From: Tetrapyrgos nigripes
Lineage: Eukaryota > Basidiomycota > Agaricomycetes > Agaricales > Campanellaceae
Length of the DNA: 64,000 nt
Assembly: GCA_013368315.1 (NCBI GenBank)
Contig: JAACJM010000215.1
Coordinates: forward strand, 1-64,000
Direction: 5' to 3'
The position numbers and the translations under genes are program-made. Each line of letters opens with the position of its first letter. Positions within the stretch are counted from its first letter, which is position 1. Positions 1-11,010 of this stretch are shown here, in pieces. The notes under the pieces were generated by a model. The model did no database searches, was not told the origin of the DNA, and was given only the letters and a program-made list of their open reading frames with translations.

Positions 1-1747
1 GTTCAGATGTGAGTGGTTCGGGTTCGAGAACTCCATTGGGATAGGGATTAGTGTCATGGTCAGACGTTGGTGTATCTTTGACCCGGCCTGGGATGGTGAA
101 TGGGGCCGAGGCGGGGTATCGTTATCTCTAGCATTGAGGTTGTTCTGAGGCGAAGACGGTGAGACAGGAGACGGTGGATGTCCATGGTTGTCAGTAACGT
201 TGGCACCGTTCACGGGTGCGGGAAGTGTAACAGCCGGAGCAGGTTCGGGGAAGAGAGGCGCCATGAAAGCGTCAAACTCTGCAAGTTGTTTGAGAGCATT
301 CGGTGATAGTTTTGGTGTACGAGGTCGAGACTTGTCAGTATTGGTGCGTGGAGGAGGGGTAATCGGTGTTATGGTTTTGGGAAGGTCTCTCTTGGGTTTA
401 TCCCTGGGAAATCCATTACTTCCCGAGTAAACTTTCTTCGGAGGTCCAATCTTGAGGGTAGCAGATTCGGTTGCGTTCTCTGAAGCTGGACCTACACGAG
501 ACGGTCCAGCAACAGCATTGGTAGTAGCTTTGGGAGCAGGTTTGGAGCGTGAAGAACCAGAGTCGGAAGGCTGACGACTAGGGACAGACTTGGCAGGGAC
601 GGCGGTAGGAGCTGCAGATGCTACTGGAGTAGGAGACCTTCCCTTTCCGGCCTTGTCACCAGGACCGTCATCAGCCATGTCAACCACTGGCGAAACTTCT
701 CGAATATCATCCTTGGCTTTGAAGCTCGTTCTGTCTAGACGGACTCCTTCATCTTCTCTCGCGTCAACCTCTGCCTCTACATCAGCCTCTGGGTCGGAAG
801 GTGAGTCCTGCTGTTCACTATCCGCAACCTCTTCCTCTTGCCCTTCACTACCATGACGTAGAGACCCGGTGAATGGTACGGGTATCTCGCTTCCATCTCT
901 CAGACCATCTTCTCCGCTCGCATCGACATCAGGTTCTTCGGGCACGGGTCCCAGAGGTTCAAGGGGTATATCATAATCCATTTCATCCAACTGATCCTCT
1001 TCGTCTCCCAAACCTTCGTCAACCTCTGGACTCGGCGGTAGTCTCTTGCGCACAACTCGTTGAGTGATAGAAGATTTTTTGGGTTTGGGCTGCTCTGCTG
1101 GGGCTTTCTTGACCGGCTTGGATATTGTCTCTGTCGTTTTCGCAAGCACTGATGTGCCCCCACTTTCCCGGTCAGATAGAGACTCTTCGTTTGAAGTCGC
1201 CTTCGAATCACTCCTTCCAAAAGGCGCATGTGACCACTTCTTCGCAGCAGGCTTGTTGGCTTTACTACCAGAAGCAGCTTTGGAGCCAGAAGGTTTGAGC
1301 TTCGGGGGTGTTGTCAAATGAGAGGGAGTTGGGAGGAAGGAATTCCGTCGGGTCGGATAGATGAGGTACAGAAGTACGAGAAACTGGTGAAAGCGATTGC
1401 CGCAGAGGAGACGGGTGAGCTCGTGACGAAGGTGACGACAAGGGGGATGACTGGAGTAAATTGCCCTCAAATTCGATAGCATCATCTGGTGTATCCAGTA
1501 TGTCAAGGGGTCTATCTGGAGATCTTGAGAGAGACACTGGGAATACCTCGGCACTTTCATCAAGTCCCAACTGAGAAGTAGGTACAGAATGAGGACGAGG
1601 AGGGCCAAAATCCTCAAAGTCCAGCAGATTATCCGCTACATCTTGTGAAATGATACCATCCTGCTGCTCCTGCGGCATCACTGACATTTCAACGTATTGG
1701 TCTTCGCTATCGGGTGGAGTGAGAGAACGAGATGAGGTGGTAAACAT
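1..1747 (-). CDS. Disordered Ser/Pro-rich protein, 3' end beyond window
   Basis: The protein starts at the ATG at 1747 (MFTTSSRSLTPPD). It reads to 1370, crosses a probable 70-nt intron (1300-1369, GTACCT...CGAAG), and then stays open in one frame to base 1 without a stop. That gives about 126 plus 433 codons, with the C-terminus outside the window. The product is low-complexity: Ser/Pro-rich at the start, then Lys/Ser-rich, then acidic (EEDQLDEMD, EGQEEEVADSEQQD), then Pro/Lys-rich. No domain, signal peptide or membrane segment is visible. Such composition is common in nuclear scaffold or regulatory proteins, but I do not recognise the family. The 433-codon open frame and codon-like composition support a real gene. 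The intron is inferred only from the frame change. It is divergent from the TRAPPC6-like gene at 2897. Confidence 0.6.
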
Positions 1748-2896
1748 ATTGAGAGGGTCCTGAGACAAAAGCGGAAAGAGAAAGAGAAGGAGAAGGAGAA
1801 AGGAAAGAGAAGTCTGTGCCTTCGAGTTTTAAGAGAGGGAAAGGAAGGAAATGAGAGGGAGTTGGGAGAAGGAATTGACGCGAGCAATAATCACGCGACC
1901 GACGCTTTGGTCACCGCCTCCCGCCTCTGTCATTGCCGCCTGGGCCTACACGTCCTCAAAGCCCCAAATACATTCACGTACTCATGGTGGTACGTGATAT
2001 GCTACTCTACATATCGTTCATTCACCGTTTCCGCAAGTTTCTGGTTTTCCATGACTGGGTGGTTAGGCCAGTTTCCGCTAGGGTGAAGAGGGATGCTTGG
2101 GTGTACGTCCTGTCTTTAGAAACGGCAAAGCCTGCAAAATCGGCTGTACCCGTCGCACACCGAGACGCAGATTGCAGGAGTGGAGGTGCAAAGACAAGTC
2201 GAAGGGATTCAAACTGGTATATTCGGTCCGGGTCAGCGAAGAGAGAATGTTCGGTATCGGTATGTTTTGAATCAGTATCCATCAGTCTTTTCACTCACAA
2301 ATGTTTCAGAACATGAAGCTCATCAGCAAGTACTCAAATATACCCACAAAAGCAATGGCGCTTGCCCGAATTGCTCTTCAAAGCACCGAGAGGAATTCGT
2401 CTTCAAAGCAGCATTTGGATTGAGAGATGCCTGCGACGCCGTTGATAGGGCGAGGGAACTTGTTGGCTGAGCAATTGGGGCTTTTCTCCTCTTTTTCTTT
2501 AGTGTCGTTGTTTTCTGTTTGCTATCGTGTTTCTTGCTTTCGTATCTGCGTTGTATGTACATTCTTGGGTGTAGATTTGGATGTTTGCCATCCCAACCGG
2601 CCATTCCTCCGTCTTTGCCCGTCGAGCTGTTAGCCCGTATTTTTGGAATCCTCTGTGAAGGTCAACCAACAAAGTTCTCCACATGAGGATAATGCAGAGT
2701 TACCCTCCACTCTCTCTCAGTTCATTGTGCAGCGCTTGGCGTCAGATGCTATTTCGTTCCTCGCTTCGAACCTCCACTCAGACTGTGCCTCGTACGGTCC
2801 AAACTTCATCCGCTGTCGGTGCACTTGTTTCCGGGAGCCCATGAAGATCATCCATTGGTACAACTACTCGCCGTGTCTCCTCTTCCATCAACCACC
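1748..2896. other. Divergent intergenic region with F-box-like fragment
   Basis: This is the shared upstream region of two divergent genes. A purine-rich tract (GA-rich on the + strand) lies at about 1770-1860. Around 2606-2690 a short + strand frame reads PPSLPVELLARIFGIL, which resembles the start of an F-box, but it stops soon after and has no start. Other open frames here are short and show no family resemblance. I see no convincing gene. Confidence 0.3.
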
Positions 2897-3648
2897 ATGT
2901 CCAGTCGCCCTTCCATACAGATCTCGAGCTCCTCCAAATCCGCCAGCTCGCTGGTCACTCCGAGTCCCGCTACTCTGGCCGATCCGCCAATGCGCTATGT
3001 CGACGGCGCAATGATGGACTATTTCTTGATCGAAGTCGTCAACACTCTACGTGAATCTTCAGCTGTAGTGACTGCTCGGTCCAAGAGGATATAGAAAAAG
3101 AAATGGTCGATGCCGGACTGATCCCACCACCACAACCTGCACTATCGACTTTGCCTCTAAAGACTGAAAACCCCAGAAACTCGACCGTCCTGATCAGTCT
3201 CAATTCTCGTTCAGGGAAAAACGCTGCAGTGGATGAAGAGGAAGAAGCTATCAGAACGCGTCTTGAAGCTATCGGATTGCATGTTGGCGCGAACTTTGCA
3301 GAGAGGTACGTATACCTCTTTACAGTGTAATCAATACCACTCTAACCGTCCTTAGATTATGTCGGGACAGATCTCTATTTACAGAAACCTTGGACGTCAT
3401 CAAATTTGTATGCAAGGATCTGTGGGCAGCGTGTTGGGATAGACAAGTGGACAACCTGCGGACGAACCATAGGGTGCGTTTTTACCCCGTCCCTCAAGGT
3501 ATTCCAGCTCACCAAGTCAATCCAGGGCATCTACGTTTTGCAAGACAACGCTTTCAAGACCATCACATGTTTATCGTCTTGGGAAGGACGGGCCGATGCT
3601 ACACGCAAAGCCAAACTTGGCAGCAACAGCGTACACGACGACTTCTGA
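2897..3648 (+). pseudogene. TRS33: TRAPP complex subunit Trs33/TRAPPC6, damaged copy
   Basis: The sequence starts at ATG 2897 (MSSRPSIQ). It carries the TRAPPC6/Trs33 signature pieces MMDYFLIEVVNTLRESSAVV, then RLEAIGLHVGANFAER, then LDVIKFVCKDLWAACWDRQ, then QVDNLRTNH and GIYVLQDNAFK. Known role: a Bet3-like longin subunit of the TRAPP tethering complex acting in ER-Golgi traffic. Introns are clear at 3306-3356 (GTACGT...TCCTTAG) and 3474-3525 (GTGCGT...TCCAG). At 3090-3094 the frame breaks: removing two bases of a TA repeat would join ARSKRI to EKEMVDAGL. A 35-nt intron (3051-3085) would also restore frame but would remove conserved-looking residues. The frame ends at 3648, and the usual C-terminal Bet3-fold strands (cysteine-glycine-leucine helix and final beta strand) are not found downstream. 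I read it as a frameshifted, 3'-truncated copy. Confidence 0.8.
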
Positions 3649-4434
3649 CGCAGATGCGCCTTGCCGTGGACGCGTTGGAAACGCGACTGCGTCAAGCCAC
3701 TGACGCGCCTGCGTCCTATTCTGACTCCGGAAATACGATATATCTGCGGACCTATCTGAACTCTGGATAGATGGTCCATTTGGACTCCTATCTGCACCTG
3801 TATATGTGCTTCAGATATACGGGATTTCTGGACATGTATCCGGAGCTTTAAAAGGTTATCTTTCTTTTGTTCGAATAGCTATACAAATTAGGCGTCTTTT
3901 TGTACATCTTTACATAGATTACATGTGCCATCTTTTTGTTTACCTATCAAGTGTAATTAGGGGTTTCCAGATATACGTTCTTTCTGTACGAATATTTAGA
4001 GTCAAAATATAGCATTTATTTGTATATATATCTGAACTTCAAATACATCCTACTTCTGTACACCTATCTGCTCATCTATCCGTCGAGCCGATAGAAACGT
4101 ACTTCCGGCGTGTCTCGGAGAGGCAATAAATTTAGCACAATTGAGAACGCTTACCTCATTGACCGTAGCTCGAGGTGATGGCCTGAGCCGTAAGAATCAC
4201 AATTTGGCACGAAACATCAATATACCTGTTAAACAATCACAGAAGGAAGCTCTCGGTGGAGCTCTGAAGATGTAGTAAATTTCCCTTTGTGTCTGTGTCT
4301 GTATGTATATTATAAAAGTAGAGTAAACGTGTTGGCGAACGAGGCGCTAAGCGGTTCCAGGGTCCCTAGCCACAGCAGTGAGCCCTAAATCAGGGTTGGC
4401 TCTACATCAAGTCGAGAAAACATACTGTAGTATT
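3649..4434. other. AT-rich non-coding DNA, likely old element
   Basis: No gene is seen. The stretch is rich in short TATCTG/TATATA variants. Near 4075-4120 it holds the sequence ATCTATCCGTCGAGC followed about 20 bases later by CGGCGTG. The same pair occurs at about 44490-44525, and the GTCGAGCCGATA part forms the ends of the fold-back element at 44233-44335. A transposon fragment that truncated the TRS33 copy is a reasonable inference. Confidence 0.35.
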
Positions 4435-4485
4435 TTGACCGTAAGTTCGTGTAATGCGTCACCCACCCCCCACGAACTTGGTCAA
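4435..4485. repeat. Imperfect inverted repeat (hairpin)
   Basis: The left arm TTGACCGTAAGTTCGTG (4435-4451) pairs with the right arm CACGAACTTGGTCAA (4471-4485) apart from a two-base bulge, with a C-rich 19-base loop. It lies in gene-free DNA next to another hairpin. Function is unknown; it could be a miniature element end or a transcribed structure. Confidence 0.6.
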
Positions 4486-4554
4486 AAACGCTTTTCGTAA
4501 TGCATAACAAAGGGATTTTTGGGTGCCTTCTTACCATAAAAGGGTCGTGGGAGC

Positions 4555-4569
4555 GCCGGCTTCGCCGGC
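4555..4569. repeat. GC-rich perfect hairpin
   Basis: GCCGGC-TTC-GCCGGC is a perfect 6-bp stem with a 3-base loop, in otherwise AT-rich DNA. GGTGCC and GGCACC sequences flank it at a distance. No terminator role can be claimed in a fungus. Confidence 0.6.
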
Positions 4570-5469
4570 ACCCTTCCTAATATGGTAAATGAACTTGATG
4601 CAGACTAAAGAGATTGCGTAACGCTCAATATCGACGAACTTACCCCAAATAACCAATGATTCCTCCAAGTTCCTCCAAAGTTAGAAAGATAATGTAAAGG
4701 GATGTCTGGAGTATAAGTGTGTGTGTGTGTCTACAGTATAAGTGTGTATGTTCTAAGCAAATATTTTGAAGAAGAAAAGGTGGAAGGGCGCGCGCTGGGA
4801 AGTGATGAAAAAGTATAAGTAGTGGTATGTAGATAGAAACCAGCCTTGGAGTTGCACTTTGGTATCCTAACTGTCTTGGGGCCAGAACGATGAAGCGTAA
4901 GAGCTGTGGCAGACCGAATGTGTAAATGAACGTACCGTTTCAACGAGTATGACCATGAAATATGTGCACTCATCACACTGTTCTCACAAAAACACTTTGG
5001 ACAAACATGGGCTGTGACATGAATGACCTTGAAGTTTCGAACTGTATATCTACCAATGAAGGATAAGATCAGAAGAAAGTACAGGTAATAGAGGAGGTAG
5101 CTTCCGACATACCGAGTGAGCAGCCTGAGATACACTAAATAGATTAGGGTAAAAAGTCTGTGCAGAAAAGATTAGCATATACCAACATAATATCACTACA
5201 ACGATGATTGAGAGAACACAGGAGAATAGCCCCTGGCTATCCATTGCACGGCAATCTTAGGCCATCAGGAGCCATACAGGGAAGTCCAATGTATGTGTAT
5301 GCTCACCGGAAGCAGATGGATTAATTGCTCGCCTGTACGAGAAAGGAATAGAAAAACCAGCGCAGATGTAACGGATAAAGAGCAGCCTAGCACAGATTTT
5401 CATAATGCTGCAAGGTCTGCGGCCACCATAGCATGATGAAAATCCATGCGAGGAAAAGAAGACTCACCT
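4570..5469. other. Gene-free stretch with weak minus-strand frames
   Basis: A (GT)n run sits near 4719-4745. A minus-strand ATG frame at 5244-5050 begins MDSQGLFSCVLSIIVVVILC and could be a signal or membrane segment, but nothing downstream continues it convincingly. I annotate no gene here. Confidence 0.3.
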
Positions 5470-6413
5470 TCTTTAGGCTTGAAATTCTTGGATGCTGAGG
5501 TAGAGGGTTGAAGAAGCGTGATCGAGGGTTTTCACAGTACCATCCTCAAAGGTTGAAATGCGTGCCTTGAGAATCTTCCAAGCTTGGAGAATAGTGGCCT
5601 GGAAAAGATATCAGTGAATCGCAACGGAAGGATGTAGGGTGTAAGACTCACTTTTCCATCTCATCGTGGGCACGTTCATGTCGCAAGAAACTATCATTTT
5701 CCTTGTGTCTAAAAAGTGCGTCAATGCGCGACCATGTACGCGTTTGGCTTCACAACTAAGGCGTTTTCTTTGTCGAAGTTTCGACGTGTTCTTGGCCTTG
5801 GGTTTGGAAGCAGGACGGGCAGCTTCGCTCTCGCTGCTAGACTTGGAGAATATCGGCCCTTAAACGATGTCAGTGAATGATGACGGGCAGAGGGAGGGTG
5901 TATGACTCACTTTTTTTCTATCTCGTCGATGGGCATGTCCATGTCGGAAGAACCATCATCTTCCCTGTGAAGGAGTACATCAATACACAGAATACGCGAC
6001 CATATACGCGTTAGGCTTCCATACTAGGGCGTTTTCTTCGTCTGACGTTTCGACGCGTTCTCGGTCTTGGTCTTGGTCTTGATTTTGGTCTTGGCCTTGG
6101 AAGCAGGACAGGCAGCTTCGCCCTCGCTGCCAGACTTGGGAGAATATTGGCCCTAGAAAAACGTCAGTGAATGACGACCGTTGAAGGAGGTTAGGTGTAC
6201 GACTTACTTTTCCATCTCATTGATAGGCACGTTCATGGAAGAACCACTCTCCTCGCCACTGAAGGACGCGTCAATATAGAGAAGACGCAACCATATACGC
6301 GTTAGGCTTCGAGCTCGTATTAAGGCATCTTCTTCATCTGAGGTTTCGACGGACTCGGGTTGGAAGGCAGGACGTGCAGCTTCGCTCTTTCTGCTAGAGT
6401 CAGCTGCAGACAT
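5470..6413 (-). pseudogene. Triplicated exon cassette, small unknown gene or relic
   Basis: Three related units lie head to tail on the minus strand: about 6413-6207, 6155-5912 and 5860-5655. Each contains a Lys/Ser/Glu-rich stretch (SEAARPA, GEAACPA and SEAARPA in turn), the shared segment CTAACGCGTATATGG or a variant, and an end GAGATGGAAAA followed by a splice donor (GTAAGT or GTGAGT). A polypyrimidine acceptor (CTAG or TTAAG followed by GGCC) precedes units 2 and 3. A fourth, truncated segment follows at 5600-5470. The first unit has an ATG at 6413 (MSAADSSRKSEAARPAF). Reading frames do not stay in register through all units, and unit 2 hits a TAG in the frame of unit 1. I do not recognise a family. 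It may be a gene that grew by exon duplication and then decayed. Confidence 0.45.
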
Positions 6414-7059
6414 TTAACTAGTGGTGGGAGAGTGAAGACATGATGAGCCTTGGAATTTGAACTTTTGAAACTCCGCGGCTGCGTGCTCGGCTCCAAGCAC
6501 ATACAGAAATTTTGGGAAGTTCTCAAAGGTACTCGTGCAGAATAAACTCGGAGAGACAGTTGTACAATTTTTCAACCCCTGCCATAGAGATAATAAGTCT
6601 ATCTATGGAAAGTAGCCGCTGAGATCCCAAAAGTCATCAGTAAACGGCAAATCCGCTTTTCCCGTAACATTGGGCTATCACTTATTGAAAATTTTTGCCA
6701 CTAGCCACCATACTATACTGACCGTACCTTATATTTCGGATTTCTTGACATACAGAAAATTTTCTGAACACTAGAGCGTCAGATGAGTTTGGGAGTCAGA
6801 ATGTGATCCCGGAGACCCATACTCGATGTAATTCACACAAGCTACTCAATGTAATTCAAACAAGCAGAAAAATACATGCTGATACATTGCTAAAAAGATA
6901 CACCGGTCATTACAGTTTTGCGCTACAACTAATACTACATACATTTCGGACTGCTAATCAAACTGGCGTTTCGTACATACACTGATCCTGATTCATAAAT
7001 CGACTTGAAAAATGGAGATTCGGACTGAAGCACTTCGAACATTGCAGAGAATATGGGGC
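6414..7059. other. Gene-free stretch
   Basis: AT-rich DNA between two minus-strand genes. A 70-codon + strand frame (7012-7224) overlaps the last exon of the next gene in antisense and is not supported. Nothing else is seen. Confidence 0.5.
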
Positions 7060-8134
7060 CTAGTCATCGGAGCCACCAGTGGGGAAGTAAGTCTCGAAAA
7101 GGCCAGGGGGCAAAGTGAAATGGTCCCTAGCGACTACCCGCTGCTGGTTGTTCTGGAAGACTTGGTGTGCATTACGTGCCCCGTCGACGCACAGAACTTT
7201 TCCACCCGAATAACCCAGGCCTAGGGATAACATTTTCTGCCTATACCCATGAATAATATGAGCTCATGCAGCATAAATATGTAACCTAACAGACTCACCT
7301 TCCTTTATAGACATCTGGCCTTTTCCCTTCCAACACTATAAAGTGTTCATCAACCATGTCTTCAGCACGGTTTTCGAGAAGCTGCAAAACGCCCGATACT
7401 TTCATCTCGAGCCATTCACGTTGCGCCCGACGCTGACCTTCCACCGATCGGAATGTATCGCTAGCCCTCCCACGTCGAACTATACCATCGGACAACGGGC
7501 TGAACGTTGATCAATATCAGATATCATCAGATATCTAGAGGAACATATCGACTCACTTTTTGGCGTAAATTCCCGACTCACTGTTTGTGTTGGAATACAC
7601 TATATAATACCTCCTAACCTCGGGATTCTGGACAATACGCGTACGCTTCTTGGGCGAAATCAGCGCCTGCGTAGCTTGGCCTTCCCTACCCACTACATCG
7701 GATTCTTGCTGATCTGCTGTCTCCAAATTCACTCCGTTCCCAATTCCGGTAGTAGAATCGTTTCGCTTGCGTTTAGTGACCGGCGATTGAACCTGTGTCG
7801 GTTGGGATGCACTTGGGGTAGCCATTGATTGGGGGCCTTCCCTATCCACCACCTCGGATTCTTGCTGATTTGCTGTCTCCAAATTCAAGCCGTTCCCAAA
7901 TCCGATAGTAGAATCGTTACACTTACGTTTAGTGACCGACAATCGAACCTGCGTTGGTTGGGATGCACTTGGCGTAACCATCGATTGGGGGTGATCGTCG
8001 CTTTCCGAACATCCATCAGATAGTGACGGTAAGCTTGGTGTAGATGTTGAATGTCCCAAAGACGCGAGAAACACTAATGTAATGTCGTCCCACGACTGCG
8101 GGATATCGAGCTTGCTGTTCCAAACGACGTTCAT
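7060..8134 (-). CDS. Unknown protein with internal 52-aa duplication
   Basis: Three exons fit exactly in phase: 8134-7557, 7499-7299 and 7240-7060. The introns are 7500-7556 (GTGAGT...TTCAG) and 7241-7298 (GTGAGT...TATAG). The start is ATG 8134 (MNVVWNSKLDIPQSWDD). The product is about 319 residues. Residues near 50-155 contain two near-identical 52-residue copies, each beginning PQSM[VA]TPSASQPTQV and ending with LETA[ND]QQES[ED]VV[DG]REG. A basic SPKKRTR patch follows and may be a nuclear signal. The last exon (SLGLGYSGGKVLCVDGARNA and on to FPTGGSDD) has no start codon of its own and is found only by splicing. The family is not recognised. An upstream exon is possible, since CTCTTTTCCAG stands just before the ATG. 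Confidence 0.65.
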
Positions 8135-9040
8135 GGTGCTGGAAAAGAGATGAATTTTCAAACTGCGACATTGCTATTGAAATACGTGGAGATTCCAACA
8201 GAAAATCAGTGGAAGTTCCAATAGAACTTGAGAGATTCAAAGTTGGGTATACGACATACCTTTTCGGGGCTTCGGCCTTGTTTCGGCAATACCTGATCGG
8301 TGCTGAACAGTGGTACGAGTCATTCCCAGTGATGGTAGTTGATTTCTGTCCACGTCACAACCTGGTGACGCAGTTTCCTCAAACACCCTCAACGTCGTCA
8401 AGGTCAAGGCAGTGATATCAAGCTTCAAGTCTTTCCTCCTCCTCCTCCTCCTCCTTGAGTCTCTCAACAATCAAGAGTGTCGAAGCATCAAATCTCTTTC
8501 CCAGCGCTAAGTGAATGCACGGCTACTTTCTCTTCAGGCAAATGGATTTCGCAGCATTCAGAGCAATGCTGTTTGGCAGGTTCACTCGGATTTGCGACTC
8601 GGTGGCCCTGGATTATGCTACGGTGTGTATTCTTTAAGTGTGAAGAGTACTATACTGATTTATATTCAGTTCTTGTGGCTTCTCGATTAGCTGGGGTAGC
8701 TGTGTGCAACAGCGTATTTCATACAGAGGAGGCAGATCCTGAAGGTAAGGTTTAGATTTTCCAGTCCCTTTTGGTTTGCTCATACCTTTCCAATAGCAGT
8801 GATATGCCAGGTTTGCAAAGGGTTTGAGAACAGTGGAAATATCAGAAATATCTACGCTTTCGAGTACAGTAAGTACATATTGTGATAATGATATTCATTT
8901 ATTTTTTTTGCTATAACGGAATTGAGCGACGAGAGCAATATATGCTATATATGACTGAGTGAAGAGTAAAGATGAACGTACGTCCTATAGGTTCTAACAA
9001 ACTTAATTTAGCAACTGAAATAGCGGCCATGGTGGTTCAC
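8135..9040. other. Gene-free stretch
   Basis: Only short frames are present. A (CCT)n run lies at about 8433-8455. No conserved protein segment was seen. Confidence 0.4.
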
Positions 9041-9545
9041 AGTAGTATTCGCCTTCGCAACTGAATAGAAGCCGAGCTTTGAGTAAAAAGCTGAACGAAC
9101 CTCACTTGGCAAATGAAATAAGCCGTCTCGAGGATGTCAGACTTAGCAACGAAGCCCAACAAAAACTCTCCGAGTTGGGTCAAGCCTTGGCCCAACGGTT
9201 TCCAAACACTCAGGAACCTTTAGAGGTCACAGCCATTGGATTTGCAGACATTCTTTTCGATCGCGGTCTACATACACTTGAGGAGCTTCTAACCTGGTTC
9301 CATGGCTCAAGAGACGTGCTTACTCGACGAACTCATGCATTGAAGAGGTGAATAAGCGAGGTACGTCTCGACTCTCGAGGGTATATGTAGCTCACCCTTG
9401 CTGAACTTATCCGGAGTGCAGGCGAAGCTTAGGTAGAAAGTGGGGATCCGAGGCCCAGAGACATGCTTACTGGACCGTGATGAACTCGTGGATTGAAGAG
9501 GCGAATAAGCAACTCGGAGGTACATCTCAAGTTGATCGAGGGCTT
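9041..9545 (+). pseudogene. Coding fragment followed by imperfect tandem duplication
   Basis: A frame from about 9060 to 9351 looks protein-like (NEAQQKLSELGQALAQRF, then FADILFDRGLHTLEELLTWF) but lacks an ATG. It is followed by a partial repeat: 9306-9384 and 9458-9544 are related over about 75-85 bases (…GACGTGCTTACT… against …GACATGCTTACT…, both running into GATTGAAGAG or CATTGAAGAG). The second copy can be read as HAYWTVMNSWIEEANKQLGG. It is probably a remnant of a spliced gene. The family is not recognised. Confidence 0.3.
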
Positions 9546-10065
9546 AGAAAGCGGGGAGGAGTCGTTCGTTGTTTAGAAGTACAGTTCCATTGAGCACGGT
9601 GTCAGTAAATTAGGAGCTTGAAGCACTTGAATATGTCTCCAGCAATACTATAAACACATCTCAGAAAGAAATATTCAGGCTGCAGTTGGCCAGGAGTTGT
9701 CCTACAGAAATCCTCGATGGCGTGTTCTGTGTTCACACAAAGCGGTAGTTTTTATTTTTTGCAAGAGAACTCACGTAACTATTTCAGATGGGGCACTGAA
9801 ACAACCCAATGAATCCCGAGTTGGGATCTGAACACTCAAATCCCGCCCTTGGGTATGCGAGGGAAAGTCGGCCCATACCAAGATCCCGCTTCAAGCAGGC
9901 GCGATAAAGAAACCGGCCCGTAAGGAGAGAAGGTCTTGACCCATTAATGGTGCTGGGAATTAAGCGACTCTGAGGCTGACTCAAACTGGTACTATGAAGC
10001 TGAGGCTAACTCTGACAGTTTACAAAAGACCTTACAATGATGTTACTAGAACAGGTGAATCGTAA
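9546..10065. other. Gene-free stretch
   Basis: I see no gene. The segment 9790-9980 is GC-richer than its surroundings and was considered as an RNA gene, but no tRNA or rRNA landmark could be matched. Confidence 0.4.
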
Positions 10066-10420
10066 CTAGAGTGTTATTTCGAACATGCTCACTACGCTAA
10101 TTAGCGAAGGTATTGCAATAAAATGACCGGATCTTGTGGACAAGTTCCTTTCGTTTGAAAATTTCTTTGAAATTTCTTCGAGTGCTGTTATCGCAGTGGT
10201 TCCAAATTTGTTAAATTGTTTATCATTTCCCTGCATATTTCTCAAGACATCAGACCCGAAACAATGAAGATGATTCATTTGACGCACCAAGGCCTCAAGA
10301 AGGGCATTTGGACCATTCAGGCCGTTTTACTGATGGCTGCTAATGGTCCCGTCGTCTCGGTCTTCCAAATCAATGCAAAATGCCAGAAGCTCTTGAGTTG
10401 GCGCGTCACTAGTGTCGTGT
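10066..10420 (-). pseudogene. Minus-strand coding relic with in-frame stop
   Basis: One minus-strand frame reads PTQELLAFCIDLEDRDDG, then a TAA, then NGPNALLEALVRQMNHLHCF and GTTAITALEEISKKFSNERN, to a stop at 10066. The composition is protein-like on both sides of the stop and no other strand or frame is comparable. The family is unknown. The stop could also mark a missed intron. Confidence 0.35.
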
Positions 10421-10422
10421 AA

Positions 10423-10472
10423 CCAGACTGACGATATACCTTGACACTCTTCGTGTGGTATATGTAGTCTGG
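10423..10472. repeat. Imperfect hairpin
   Basis: CCAGACTGACGATATACC (10423-10440) pairs with GGTATATGTAGTCTGG (10457-10472), with two small mismatched positions and a 16-base loop. It lies directly upstream of the minus-strand relic. Role unknown. Confidence 0.55.
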
Positions 10473-11010
10473 TGCAAACATATAGGTGCAGGCTGCGCTG
10501 CACAGTTATGACATAATCATCAAATACTCACACGGTCAATTTCTCCTCATTTTCACTACTACTCAAGCAAAACATTAGATATATTATTTCACTAGCCATT
10601 AGTAGTGGTATATATCAGTCTGTATTCGAAAAATCTCGGTGAAAAACCAAGCAGAACTTGCAAGAAGGCTCCAAGTCTGATTCTGCGGCTGCACAGCCGC
10701 TTCCGTGCCAATCTTTTGACTGCCATTCTGTCCGCTCAATAAATACTGTTTCAAGTTGTCTTTACATCCTAAATTTTTGCTAGAAATCAAGTTCAATGTA
10801 CTCCAATGCACATAGGAAAAATTGAGGTGATTCCATTGAGAAATGCTTGTGCCTTAGGGTTGCCGAATGTGATTACATAATAACTTAGCAGCGCTGCCCA
10901 CGCTGCAAGATTACCATAAGACTAGCGCATCGCTAGATCGTGACTCATGCTCCTGGCGCGGAATCATCCACTGCCAGGTCCTACTTCTTCCAAACACTCT
11001 GGTCAGGCAG
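10473..11010. other. Gene-free stretch
   Basis: No supported gene. Short frames only. Confidence 0.4.

Noticed and set aside
4731..5135. 134-codon minus-strand ORF
   Set aside because: It lacks an ATG, has mixed composition, and contains no recognisable domain. It overlaps another weak frame.
9784..9984. Possible rRNA or tRNA gene, because of compact GC-rich sequence with short complementary words
   Set aside because: No tRNA cloverleaf with A and B boxes and no rRNA landmark sequence could be matched.
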